Positions 32,063-40,134 of a stretch of DNA of 64,000 bases are shown here, in pieces. The notes under the pieces are model-generated. The model did no database searches. It saw only the letters and a list, made by a program, of their open reading frames with translations, and was not told where the DNA came from. The stretch lies in contig NZ_QKKX01000011.1 of assembly GCF_003434305.1 (NCBI RefSeq), positions 124,001-188,000 of the forward strand. Direction: 5' to 3'. Source of the stretch: Micromonospora sp. MW-13. Lineage in GTDB: Bacteria > Actinomycetota > Actinomycetes > Mycobacteriales > Micromonosporaceae. Within the stretch, counting starts at the first letter, position 1. Every line of letters begins with the position of its first letter. A program made the translations under genes and the position numbers.

Positions 32063-33063
32063 GCCGGCTCCCTCTCCTCGACCCGTACGATGATCTTTCC
32101 GGTGGTCCGGCGGGCGGCCAACTCGGCCAGCGCCGCCGGGGTCTGTTCCAGGGACACCACCCGGCTGACCGGCGGCCGGACCGCGCCGGTGGCGTGCAGG
32201 TCGAACAGGGCCTGGTAGGCGGCACGCACCTCGGGGGCGCGGCGCCACGGATACCGGGAGCCCCAGGACAGGCCGACCAGGGTGGCGTTGGCGGCGATCA
32301 GCCGGGCCGGGTCGACCGGCGGCGGTGGGCCGCCGGCGGCGCCGACGGTGACGAGCCGGCCCTCGAAGGCCAGGCAGTCCAGCGACCGGGCGAGGATGTC
32401 GCCGCCGACCGGGTCGACGACGACGTCGGCGCCGTCGCCGCCGGTGGCGTCCCGCACGGCGGCCACGAAGTCCTCGGTGGTGTAGTCGATGGCCACCGCC
32501 GCGCCCTGGTCCCGGCAGACGGCGGTCTTGGCGGGGCCGCCGGCGGTGGCGAGGACCCGCGCGCCCCGGGCGACGGCGAGCTGGGTGACGGCGATGCCGA
32601 CACCGCCGGCTCCGGCGTGCACCAGCACCGTCTGCCCGGCGGTGACGCCGGCGCGTTCCAGGGCGAACCACGCGGTCTGGTAGGTGACCGGCAGCGCCGC
32701 CGCGGTCACCGGGTCGACGGTGGACGGGCGGGGCACGACCACGGCGGCGTCCACCGTCACCGTGGAGCCGAGCGCGCCGCGGGGCAGCGACGGGCAGGCG
32801 ACGACCTCCTGGCCGAGCAGGTGCGCGGCACCCTCGCCCGCGGCGACGACCCGCCCGGCGGCCTCGACGCCGGGGGTCATCGGCGGGTCCGGCCGCACCG
32901 GGTACTCGCCCCGGCACAGCGACACGTCGAGGAAGTTCAGGCCGACCGCGCGGACGGCGAGGCGTACCTCGCCGGGGCCGGGCGGCGGGTCGTCGGGCAG
33001 TTCCGCCACCGACAGCACGTCGGCCGGCTCGCCCGTGCGGTGGGCGACCAGTCGCCGGATCAC
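32059..33063 (-). CDS. NADPH:quinone oxidoreductase-like MDR dehydrogenase
   Basis: A 334-residue zinc-free medium-chain dehydrogenase. The N-terminal GroES fold includes AVGLNFLDVSLCRGEYP and TPGVEAAGRVVAAGEG. The NADPH motif is HAGAGGVGIAV near residue 150, with TYQTAWFALERAGVTAGQ before it and DVVVDPVGGDI after it. It lacks the Cys/His zinc ligands of alcohol dehydrogenases, fitting a quinone or enoyl reductase role. GTG 33063 is chosen: GGAGGAGG lies 4 nt upstream and the start overlaps the previous stop by 4 bp (GTGA). Confidence 0.87.
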   Translation of the reverse strand: MIRRLVAHRTGEPADVLSVAELPDDPPPGPGEVRLAVRAVGLNFLDVSLCRGEYPVRPDPPMTPGVEAAGRVVAAGEGAAHLLGQEVVACPSLPRGALGSTVTVDAAVVVPRPSTVDPVTAAALPVTYQTAWFALERAGVTAGQTVLVHAGAGGVGIAVTQLAVARGARVLATAGGPAKTAVCRDQGAAVAIDYTTEDFVAAVRDATGGDGADVVVDPVGGDILARSLDCLAFEGRLVTVGAAGGPPPPVDPARLIAANATLVGLSWGSRYPWRRAPEVRAAYQALFDLHATGAVRPPVSRVVSLEQTPAALAELAARRTTGKIIVRVEEREPA

Positions 33064-33470
33064 GAAGCCTCCTCCGGTTCGCGCACCAGCTCGGCGTGGT
33101 GGTGCACGATCAGCCACCGGCCGCCGACCCGGCGCAGCACGTCGGTGACGCGGGTGAGCGCGGGCGGGTCCTGGGCCTGGGCCTGGGCGACGAGGACGTA
33201 GCGGGCGACGCCGAAGTCGCCCCAGACGTCGATGTGCTTGTCCCGGGCGGCGAGCACCGCCAGCCGGGGCCGCCCGGCGGCGTCGCGCTGCTCGCGGTAC
33301 GCGTCGAGCTGCGAACGGGTGCGCAGCGGGCCGGGCAGGTGGCTCTCCCAGGTGGTCACCTCGGCGTGCAGGTGGGCGTCGAACCGGGGGCGGTCCCCGG
33401 CCAGGAACGCCTCGTACATGTCGTCGATCCCGGCGGCGATGGCCGCCGACCCGGCTTCGGCGAACGTCAC
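33060..33470 (-). CDS. SnoaL/NTF2-like domain protein
   Basis: A 136-residue cone-shaped alpha+beta protein: helix AGIDDMYEAFLAGDRPRFDA, strand VTTWESHLPGP, helix LDAYREQRDA, strands VLAARDKHIDVWGDFGVARYVL, TRVTDVLRRVGGRWLIVHHHAEL. The late HHHAEL and the Asp/His pocket are typical of SnoaL_3 or DUF4440 proteins, which can be isomerases, hydrolases or binding proteins. GTG 33470 overlaps the amidohydrolase stop by 4 bp; GTG 33473 is equally possible. It is likely a helper enzyme in the pathway. Confidence 0.7.
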   Translation of the reverse strand: MTFAEAGSAAIAAGIDDMYEAFLAGDRPRFDAHLHAEVTTWESHLPGPLRTRSQLDAYREQRDAAGRPRLAVLAARDKHIDVWGDFGVARYVLVAQAQAQDPPALTRVTDVLRRVGGRWLIVHHHAELVREPEEAS

Positions 33471-34738
33471 CACGCACCTCCCGGCGCGGCGGCCCGGTCG
33501 TCGCGGACGACCCGGCCGCCCTTCATCACCCAGCGCACGCCCCGGAACGCGGCGGCGCCGTCGAGCGGGTCGTCGTCCATGGCGACCAGGTCGGCCAGCT
33601 TGCCGTCCTGCACGGTGCCGCGGTCGTCCTCGACGCCCAGCCACCGGACGGGTCCGAGGGTGCCGGCGTGCAGGGCCCGGGCGGGCCCGATCACCTCGGC
33701 CATGTACTCCAGCTCCCGCACGGTGGCGTTGGTGCCCTCGAAGTCCCAGAACGGCGGCATGTCGCTGCCGAGCAGCACCTGCACCCCGGCGGCGACGGCC
33801 GTCGCGAAGCTGTCCAGGTGCCGGGGGCCGGCGCCGAGCGAACGGCACTGCATCCATTCCGGCACGCCCAACTCGTCGAAGAACTCCTTGCACCGGGTCA
33901 CCAGCAGGGTCGGCACCAGGGCCGTGCCGCGCTCGGCCATCCGCGCGGCGACCTGCGGGGTGAGCTGGTAGCCGTGCTCCACGCAGTCCAGGCCGAGGTC
34001 CACGGCCGCGCCGATCACCTCCGCCGGTCCGGCGTGCGCGGTGACCTTGCGTCCCCAGGCGTGCGCGGTCTCGATCACGGCGGCGAGTTCGTCGGCGAAG
34101 AGCTGGGGAGTGTGGATGCGCTCGTGTTCACCGGCGATGCCGCCGGAGACCATCACCTTGATCAGGTCCGCGCCGGCCCGGATCTGGCTGCGCGCGCCGT
34201 GGCGGAAGCCGACGGGCCCGTCGCATTCGAGGGTGTCGCTGCTCTCGTGGCCGTGCCCGCCGGTGCAGACCAGGGCGCGGCCGGCGGTGTGGATGCGGGG
34301 ACCCTCGGTGCGGCCGGCGGTGATGGCGCGGCGCAGCGCGAAGTCGGCGTGGTCCTTCTCGGCGACGCAGCGCACGGTGGTGACTCCACAGTGCAGGGTC
34401 CGCCGGGCCCCGTCGGCCATGTAGAGGGCGAGGTCGTGCGGGCCCATGCCCTTGACGCTGTCGCCCCCGGAGCCGGGCAGCGACAGCGAGAAGTGGGTGT
34501 GCATGTTGACCAGGCCGGGGGTCAGGTACGCCCCGTCGAGGTCCAGGTCGGTCACCGGGCCGGCGGCCCGGGCCCGCGCGGCCACCTCGGCGTACGGGCC
34601 GACGGCGGCGATCCGGTCGCCGCGGACCCAGACGCCGGCGTCGGGCAGGGGACCGGTGCCGTCCGTCACGCGGGCGTCCAGCACGGTGCAGTTGCCGAGC
34701 AGCAGGCTCGGCGGCATGGGGGTGCTTGCGGCGGTCAT
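33467..34738 (-). CDS. Metal-dependent amidohydrolase (imidazolonepropionase/prolidase-like)
   Basis: A 423-residue amidohydrolase-superfamily enzyme. Metal ligands: His80 and His82 (NMHTHFS), Lys194 (DLIKVMVSGG, the carbamylated bridge), His235 (VTAHAG), His255 (CVEHG) and Asp326 (LLGSDMPP). The flanking beta-sandwich is made of both termini. Members of this subgroup open imidazolone, hydantoin-like or peptide-like amide bonds. Its start overlaps the HyuB stop by 4 bp. It fits as the hydrolase that acts before or after the hydantoinase/oxoprolinase in the operon. Confidence 0.88.
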   Translation of the reverse strand: MTAASTPMPPSLLLGNCTVLDARVTDGTGPLPDAGVWVRGDRIAAVGPYAEVAARARAAGPVTDLDLDGAYLTPGLVNMHTHFSLSLPGSGGDSVKGMGPHDLALYMADGARRTLHCGVTTVRCVAEKDHADFALRRAITAGRTEGPRIHTAGRALVCTGGHGHESSDTLECDGPVGFRHGARSQIRAGADLIKVMVSGGIAGEHERIHTPQLFADELAAVIETAHAWGRKVTAHAGPAEVIGAAVDLGLDCVEHGYQLTPQVAARMAERGTALVPTLLVTRCKEFFDELGVPEWMQCRSLGAGPRHLDSFATAVAAGVQVLLGSDMPPFWDFEGTNATVRELEYMAEVIGPARALHAGTLGPVRWLGVEDDRGTVQDGKLADLVAMDDDPLDGAAAFRGVRWVMKGGRVVRDDRAAAPGGAW

Positions 34739-36405
34739 GCGGTCACTCCGTACAGGTCGTGGGCGGCGGTGGCGGAGACGTAGCCCTCGGCGACGTCCCG
34801 GCGCACCGACTCCGGGTCACGTCGCCTCGGGTCACCGTGCCCACCACCACCGGCGGTCAACAGGGTCACCCGGTCACCGGCCTCGACCGGAGTCCGCTTC
34901 GTACTCACCCGCGCCTCCCGATCCGTACCCGGGAACACCACCACCCGGTTCGGCTCCGGCGACAACCCACCGTCGAGCGCCCACGGCGCGGACTTCGTCT
35001 TCTTGATCACCGACAGGAACTCCCCCGCCGACACGAACCGAATGTCCCGCCGCAACCCACACCCACCCCGGAACCGACCAGCACCACCCGAATCCGTACG
35101 AATCTCCACCCGCTCGAAGAACATCCCCGTCCGCGCCTCCAGCACCTCGACGGGGGTGTTGCGGGCCTGGGTCTGGCACAGGTGGTTGGCCGGCCCAATC
35201 CCGTCGTGCTGCGGGGTGCCGCCCCAGCCGACCGGGTCGTTGTTGCTGACCGCGAACATCTGCCCGGTGTCCGGGTGCAGGCCCACCATCATGAACCCCG
35301 GCACGTCACCGCCGCTGGACGCCGGCAACCGGTCCGGCATGCCCTTGGCCAGGGCCCGGTAGATCAGTTCCAGGGCGACGGTGCCGGTCCACTGGGTGAA
35401 GGTGGCCGCCGGGTACCGCGCGTGGAACAGCGATCCGGGCTCGGTACGCACCCGCAGCGGGGCGAAGTGCCCGGCGCTGGTCTGCTCGGTGGGCGTGGTG
35501 ATCGCCTTGAACGCGACCCGGCAGGTGGCGATGGTGGCCCCGAGCGGGAGGTTCACCGGCCCGGCCACCGCCGGGGAGGAGCCGGTGAAGTCCACGGTGA
35601 ACGCGCCGTCGGCGACGGTGACGGTGACCCGCATGCGGATCGGGTCGTCGGTGACGCCGTCGTCGTCGAGCCAGTCCTCGGCGGTCCAGCTACCCTGCGG
35701 CAGGGCGGCCACCGCCTCGGCGGCGGAGTCGGCGGCGGCGGCGATCACCCGGTCGATCACGGCGTCCACCGTGACGGGTCCGTACTGCCGGTACAGCTCG
35801 GTCATCCGCCGCTCGCCGGTGCGCAGCGCGGCGATCTGGGCGTTGAGGTCGCCGAGGACGAGGTCGGGCATCCGCGAGTTGAACCGGATCAGCTCGTGGA
35901 TCTCGTGGACCGGCTCGCCCCGGGCGTACACCTTCGTGCCGGGGAAGATGATCCCCTCCTGGTGCATGTCGGTGGAGTCGAGCACGTAGCCCGGGTCCTT
36001 GGCGCCCAGGTCCATCCAGTGGGCGCGGACGCACAGGAAGCCGATCAGTTCCCCGCCGTCGGGGAGGAAGACCGGGGCGAACAGCGTCGCATCGTAGCTG
36101 TGCGCGGCGTTCCAGTACGGGTAGTTCAGCAGCACCACGTCGCCGGGGTGCAGGTTGTCCCGGCCGACGTACTCCACGCCGCGCTGGATGGCGTAGTCGT
36201 TGGCGCCGAGGAAGCGGGACAGGCCGGTGGACTCGGCGACCAGCCGCAGGTGGCGGTCGTAGAGGGAGATGCCGAAGTCGTAGACCTCGTAGATGACCGG
36301 GTTGAAGGCGGTGCGGACCAGCGCGGCGCGCATCTCCTCGGCGGCGGAGACGAGGTAGCTGCGGACCACCTCGACGGTGGCCCCGTCGACGGTCGGCTCA
36401 CCCAT
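34735..36405 (-). CDS. Hydantoinase B/oxoprolinase family protein, copy 1
   Basis: A 556-residue HyuB-type subunit of an ATP-dependent hydantoinase, oxoprolinase or carboxylase-like complex. Typical blocks: RTAFNPVIYEVYDFGISLYD, LNYPYWNAAHSYDATLF, GFLCVRAHWMDLGAKDPGY, DSTDMHQEGIIFPG, ELIRFNSRMPDLVLGDL, LPASSGGDVPGFMMVG, DSGGAGRFRGGCGLRRD and GGGGHGDPRRR. Metal-binding His and Asp are in the HWMD and DMHQEG segments. The C-terminal ~130 codons are nearly identical at DNA level to those of the next copy. ATG 36405 is taken because the longer frame reads into the neighbouring gene. It overlaps copy 2 by 8 bp. Confidence 0.9.
   Translation of the reverse strand: MGEPTVDGATVEVVRSYLVSAAEEMRAALVRTAFNPVIYEVYDFGISLYDRHLRLVAESTGLSRFLGANDYAIQRGVEYVGRDNLHPGDVVLLNYPYWNAAHSYDATLFAPVFLPDGGELIGFLCVRAHWMDLGAKDPGYVLDSTDMHQEGIIFPGTKVYARGEPVHEIHELIRFNSRMPDLVLGDLNAQIAALRTGERRMTELYRQYGPVTVDAVIDRVIAAAADSAAEAVAALPQGSWTAEDWLDDDGVTDDPIRMRVTVTVADGAFTVDFTGSSPAVAGPVNLPLGATIATCRVAFKAITTPTEQTSAGHFAPLRVRTEPGSLFHARYPAATFTQWTGTVALELIYRALAKGMPDRLPASSGGDVPGFMMVGLHPDTGQMFAVSNNDPVGWGGTPQHDGIGPANHLCQTQARNTPVEVLEARTGMFFERVEIRTDSGGAGRFRGGCGLRRDIRFVSAGEFLSVIKKTKSAPWALDGGLSPEPNRVVVFPGTDREARVSTKRTPVEAGDRVTLLTAGGGGHGDPRRRDPESVRRDVAEGYVSATAAHDLYGVTA
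34761..35150 (-). repeat. Near-identical 390-bp tract, copy in hyuB 1
   Basis: Matches 36430-36819 at offset 1669 with five base differences in 390 bp (about 98.7% identity), while the 5' regions of the two genes are clearly more diverged. On the coding strand the tract uses GGT, AGT, ACT, GTA-type codons more often than the rest of the operon. A second near-identical patch follows at about 35213-35357. This is the mark of recent gene conversion. Confidence 0.85.
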
Positions 36406-38086
36406 CGAGGTCCACCCCGTACACCTCGCGGGCGGCGGTGGCGGAGACGTAGCCCTCGGCGACGTCCCGGCGCACCGACTCCGGATCGCGTCGCCTCGGG
36501 TCACCGTGCCCACCACCACCGGCGGTCAACAGGGTCACCCGGTCACCGGCCTCGACCGGAGTCCGCTTCGTACTCACCCGCGCCTCCCGATCCGTACCCG
36601 GGAACACCACCACCCGGTTCGGCTCCGGCGACAACCCGCCATCGAGCGCCCACGGCGCGGACTTCGTCTTCTTGATCACCGACAGGAACTCCCCCGCCGA
36701 CACGAACCGAATGTCCCGCCGCAACCCACACCCACCCCGGAACCGACCAGCCCCACCCGAATCCGTACGAATCTCCACCCGCTCGAAGAACATCCCCGTC
36801 CGCGCCTCCAGCACCTCGATCGGGGTGCCCCGGCCGGTGCTGCCGGAGACGTGGGTGGCGGCGTCCATCCCGTCGTGGTCCGGGGTGCCGCCCCAGCCGA
36901 CCAGGTCGTTGTTGCTGACCGCGAACATCTGCCCGGTGTCCGGGTGCAGGCCGACCATCATGAACCCCGGCACGTCACCGCCGCTGGACGCCGGCAACCG
37001 GTCCGGCATGCCCTGGGCCAGGGCCTTGAGGATCAGCTCGACGGCGACGATGCCGGTCCACAGGGTGAAGGTGGGCTGCGGGTAGACCGCGTGGAAGAGG
37101 GTGCCGGGCTCGGCCCGTACCTCCAGCGGCGCGACGGTGCCGGCGTTGGACGGCTCGTCGGGTGAGGTCAGTGACTTGAGGATGACCTTGCAGATCGCCT
37201 CGGTGGCGCCGAACGGCATGTTGATCGGCCCCCGGGTGGCCGGCGCCGAGCCGGCGAAGTCGACCGTGAAGGTGCCGTCGGCGATGGTGACGGTGACCCG
37301 CATCTTCACCGGGTCGTCGGTGATGCCGTCGTCGTCGACCCAGTCCTCGGCGGTCCAGCTACCCTGCGGCAGGGCCGCGAGCGCGGCCCGGGCCCGGGCC
37401 TCGCCGTCGGCGATGATCCGGTCCACGGCCGCGTCCACGGTCGGCCGCCCGAACTTCTCGACGATCTCCAGCAGCCGGCGCTCGCCGGTGCGCAGCGCGG
37501 CGATCTGCGCGTGCAGGTCGCCGAGCACGGCGTCGGGCATCCGCGAGTTGAACCGGATCAGCTCGTGGATCTCGCGGACCGGCTCGCCCCGGGAGACGAC
37601 CTTGGTGCCCGGGAAGATCAGGCCCTCCTGGTGCATGTCGGTGGAGTCGAGCACGTAGCCCGGGTCCTTGGCGCCCAGGTCCATCCAGTGCGCCCGGACG
37701 CAGAGGAAGCCCACCAGGTCACCGTCGGCGTCCGCGTCGGCCGGGTCGGGCCGGAAGACCGGCGCGAACAGGGTCGCGTCGTAGGCGTGCGCCGCGTTCC
37801 AGTACGGGTAGTTCAGCAGCACCACGTCGCCGCGGTGCAGGTTGTCCCGGCCGACGTACTCGACGCCCTTGGCCAACGAGTGGTCGTTGGCGCCGAGGAA
37901 GAAGGTCAGGCCGGTGGCCTCGGCGACCAGCCGCAGGTCGGGGTCGTAGATCGACAGGCCGAAGTCGTGCACCTCGTAGATGACCGGGTTGAACGAGGTG
38001 CGGATCAGGGTGGCCCGCATCTCCTCCGCGGCCGACAGCAGGTAGCTGCGGACGACCTCGACCCGGGCGCCGTCCAGGGTGGTCAT
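36398..38086 (-). CDS. Hydantoinase B/oxoprolinase family protein, copy 2
   Basis: A 562-residue HyuB paralogue of the downstream gene, with the same blocks (RTSFNPVIYEVHDFGLSIYD; LNYPYWNAAHAYDATLF; DSTDMHQEGLIFPG; LPASSGGDVPGFMMVG; GGGGHGDPRRR). A few extra residues (ADADADGD) lie near 150. It overlaps the HyuA stop by 4 bp. Two HyuB subunits beside one HyuA are unusual; they may form a heteromer, or give two complexes with different substrates. Confidence 0.9.
   Translation of the reverse strand: MTTLDGARVEVVRSYLLSAAEEMRATLIRTSFNPVIYEVHDFGLSIYDPDLRLVAEATGLTFFLGANDHSLAKGVEYVGRDNLHRGDVVLLNYPYWNAAHAYDATLFAPVFRPDPADADADGDLVGFLCVRAHWMDLGAKDPGYVLDSTDMHQEGLIFPGTKVVSRGEPVREIHELIRFNSRMPDAVLGDLHAQIAALRTGERRLLEIVEKFGRPTVDAAVDRIIADGEARARAALAALPQGSWTAEDWVDDDGITDDPVKMRVTVTIADGTFTVDFAGSAPATRGPINMPFGATEAICKVILKSLTSPDEPSNAGTVAPLEVRAEPGTLFHAVYPQPTFTLWTGIVAVELILKALAQGMPDRLPASSGGDVPGFMMVGLHPDTGQMFAVSNNDLVGWGGTPDHDGMDAATHVSGSTGRGTPIEVLEARTGMFFERVEIRTDSGGAGRFRGGCGLRRDIRFVSAGEFLSVIKKTKSAPWALDGGLSPEPNRVVVFPGTDREARVSTKRTPVEAGDRVTLLTAGGGGHGDPRRRDPESVRRDVAEGYVSATAAREVYGVDLDG
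36430..36819 (-). repeat. Near-identical 390-bp tract, copy in hyuB 2
   Basis: Partner of 34761-35150. It encodes the C-terminal segment from about EVLEARTGMFFERVEIRTDS to the SATAA near the end, which is identical in protein in both genes. The matching boundaries are abrupt: outside them the two genes differ at many positions. Confidence 0.85.
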
Positions 38087-40134
38087 GCGACATCCTCCAG
38101 GGTGACGAGCAGGTGGCCGTGGTCGTCGACGGTGACCCGCTGGCCACTGGGCACCACCGTCGTGGAGGTGCCCTCGTCGACCAGCGCCGGACCGGCGAAC
38201 GTGTCGCCCGCGTCCAGCGCGGACCGGTCGTACACGGCGAACGGCACGACCGCGCGCCGCCCGACGTCGTAGGCGTCCCGGTGGGCCAGCAGGGCCTGCG
38301 CCGGGTCGCCGTCGCCGCGCGGGCGGGTGCCCAGCTCCGGCCGGTCGGTGCGGCCGATGCCGCGGACCCGCAGGTTGAGAATCTGCAGCGGGTTGCCCAT
38401 GGTGTGGCCGTACCGGCTGCGGTGCAGCTCGTCGAAGGCGGTCCGGACCGCGTCGCGGTCCAGCGTGCCGCCGACGGTGACCATCAGGCTGTGTTCCTGG
38501 CCCAGGTAGCGCAGCTCGAACTGCCGTTCCAGCACGGCCTGGCCGGCCGGCACGCCCTGCGCCACCAGGGAGGCGACCGCCTCTGCCTCGACGGCCTTGA
38601 ACAGCTGGTCCAGCTCGGTGAGGTCCGCGTCGTCGAGGGTGGCCATGACCGTGCGGCTGAAGTCGTTGACGATGTCGGCCGACAGCATGCCCCAGGCGGA
38701 GAAGCCGGACGGCGCGAAGGGCACGATCACCTCGCCGATGCCCATCTCCCGGGCCAGCAGCGGGGCCAGCAGCGGCCCCGCCCCGCCGAAGGCGAGCAGG
38801 GAGAACTGCCGGGGGTCGTGGCCGCGTTCGACGGTGATCTGCCGGACGGCGCCGACGGTGCGGGCCAGCAGCACGTCGAACACGCCGGCGGCGGCGGCTT
38901 CCACGCTCAGGCCGAGCGGCTCGGCGAGCTGCTCGCGTACGGCGTCGCGCGCCGCCTCGTCGTGCAGCCCCATGGTGCCGGCGAGGAAGCGGTCGGGGTC
39001 GACGTAGCCGAGCACGACGGCGGCGTCGGTGACGGTCGGTCGGGTGCCGCCCCGGCCGTAACAGACCGGGCCGGGGTCGGCGCCGGCGCTGTGCGGGCCG
39101 ACCTTGAGCAGGCCCCGGTCCAGCCAGGCGATCGAGCCGCCGCCGGCGCCGATGGTCCGGATGTCGTACGTCGGGATCAGCAGCGGGAAGTGTTCGAGCT
39201 GGGCCTCGTACGCGGCGACGGGGGTGCCGCGTTCGATGACGCAGGCGTCCAGCGAGGTGCCGCCGATGTCGAAGGTGAGCAGGTTGTCGCGGCCCAGCTC
39301 GGCGGCGAGGTACGCGGCGCCGACGATGCCGCCGGCCGGGCCGGACAGCACGGTGTGGGTGGGCGAGGTCTTGGCCACCGCGCTGGTCATCGAGCCGCCG
39401 CCGGAGCGCATGATCAGGAACCGGCCGGTGAAGCCCCGCTCGGCCAGCCCGGCCTCCAGCTCGTCGACGTACCGTTCGAAGATCGGCCGGATGTACGCCT
39501 CCAGCACGGTGGTGCTGGTCCGCTCGTACTCCCGGTACTCACGCACGATGTCGGTGGACAGCGACAGGCTCACCTCGGGGAACTCCTCGCGGATCAGCCG
39601 GGCGGCCTCCTGCTCGTGGCTCGGGTCGAGGAACGAGTGCAGGAAGCAGATGGCGATCGAGGTGACCTGCTGGTCGACGACGAGGGCGCGGGCAGCGGCG
39701 CGGACGCTGTCGGGGTCCAGTTCCTCCACCACCCGGCCCCGGTGGTCGAGCCGGCCCCGCACCCCGGCGGTGAACCGGCGCTGGACCAGGCTCTCCGGCC
39801 GCTCGTACTGGAAGTCGTACATGTGGTCGTTGGGGACGTTGCCCCGGCCGATGAGGAAGACGTCCCGGAAGCCGTCGTTGGTGATGATGCCGGTGCGTCC
39901 GCCCCGGCGTTCCAGCACCGCGTTGAGCCCGAGGGTGGTGCCGTGGATGAACAGCTCCACCTCGGACAGGTCGGTGCCCAGGGCGGTGATGGCGGCGAGC
40001 ACCCCGTCGGCGGGGCGCGCGGGGGTGGTGGATGCCTTGCGGAAGCGGACCCGGTTGGTGCGGGTGTCCAGCTCCATGGCGTCGACGAACGTGCCACCGA
40101 TGTCGACGGCCAGCCGGACGGGACGACGTGTCAT
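38083..40134 (-). CDS. Hydantoinase A/oxoprolinase family protein
   Basis: A 683-residue HyuA-type subunit with the actin-like ATPase fold. DIGGTFVDAMELD (near residue 10) and LTFDIGGTSLDACV (near 290) are the two phosphate-binding loops; SGPAGGIVGAAYLA, GAGGGSIAW and FGGAGPLLAPLLAREMG complete the site. The C-terminal domain ends in VDEGTSTTVVPSGQRVTVDD. It uses ATP to activate a ring carbonyl, opened together with HyuB. ATG 40134 is chosen for the 4-bp ATGA overlap with the ABC gene and the DIGGT position. Confidence 0.92.
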   Translation of the reverse strand: MTRRPVRLAVDIGGTFVDAMELDTRTNRVRFRKASTTPARPADGVLAAITALGTDLSEVELFIHGTTLGLNAVLERRGGRTGIITNDGFRDVFLIGRGNVPNDHMYDFQYERPESLVQRRFTAGVRGRLDHRGRVVEELDPDSVRAAARALVVDQQVTSIAICFLHSFLDPSHEQEAARLIREEFPEVSLSLSTDIVREYREYERTSTTVLEAYIRPIFERYVDELEAGLAERGFTGRFLIMRSGGGSMTSAVAKTSPTHTVLSGPAGGIVGAAYLAAELGRDNLLTFDIGGTSLDACVIERGTPVAAYEAQLEHFPLLIPTYDIRTIGAGGGSIAWLDRGLLKVGPHSAGADPGPVCYGRGGTRPTVTDAAVVLGYVDPDRFLAGTMGLHDEAARDAVREQLAEPLGLSVEAAAAGVFDVLLARTVGAVRQITVERGHDPRQFSLLAFGGAGPLLAPLLAREMGIGEVIVPFAPSGFSAWGMLSADIVNDFSRTVMATLDDADLTELDQLFKAVEAEAVASLVAQGVPAGQAVLERQFELRYLGQEHSLMVTVGGTLDRDAVRTAFDELHRSRYGHTMGNPLQILNLRVRGIGRTDRPELGTRPRGDGDPAQALLAHRDAYDVGRRAVVPFAVYDRSALDAGDTFAGPALVDEGTSTTVVPSGQRVTVDDHGHLLVTLEDVA

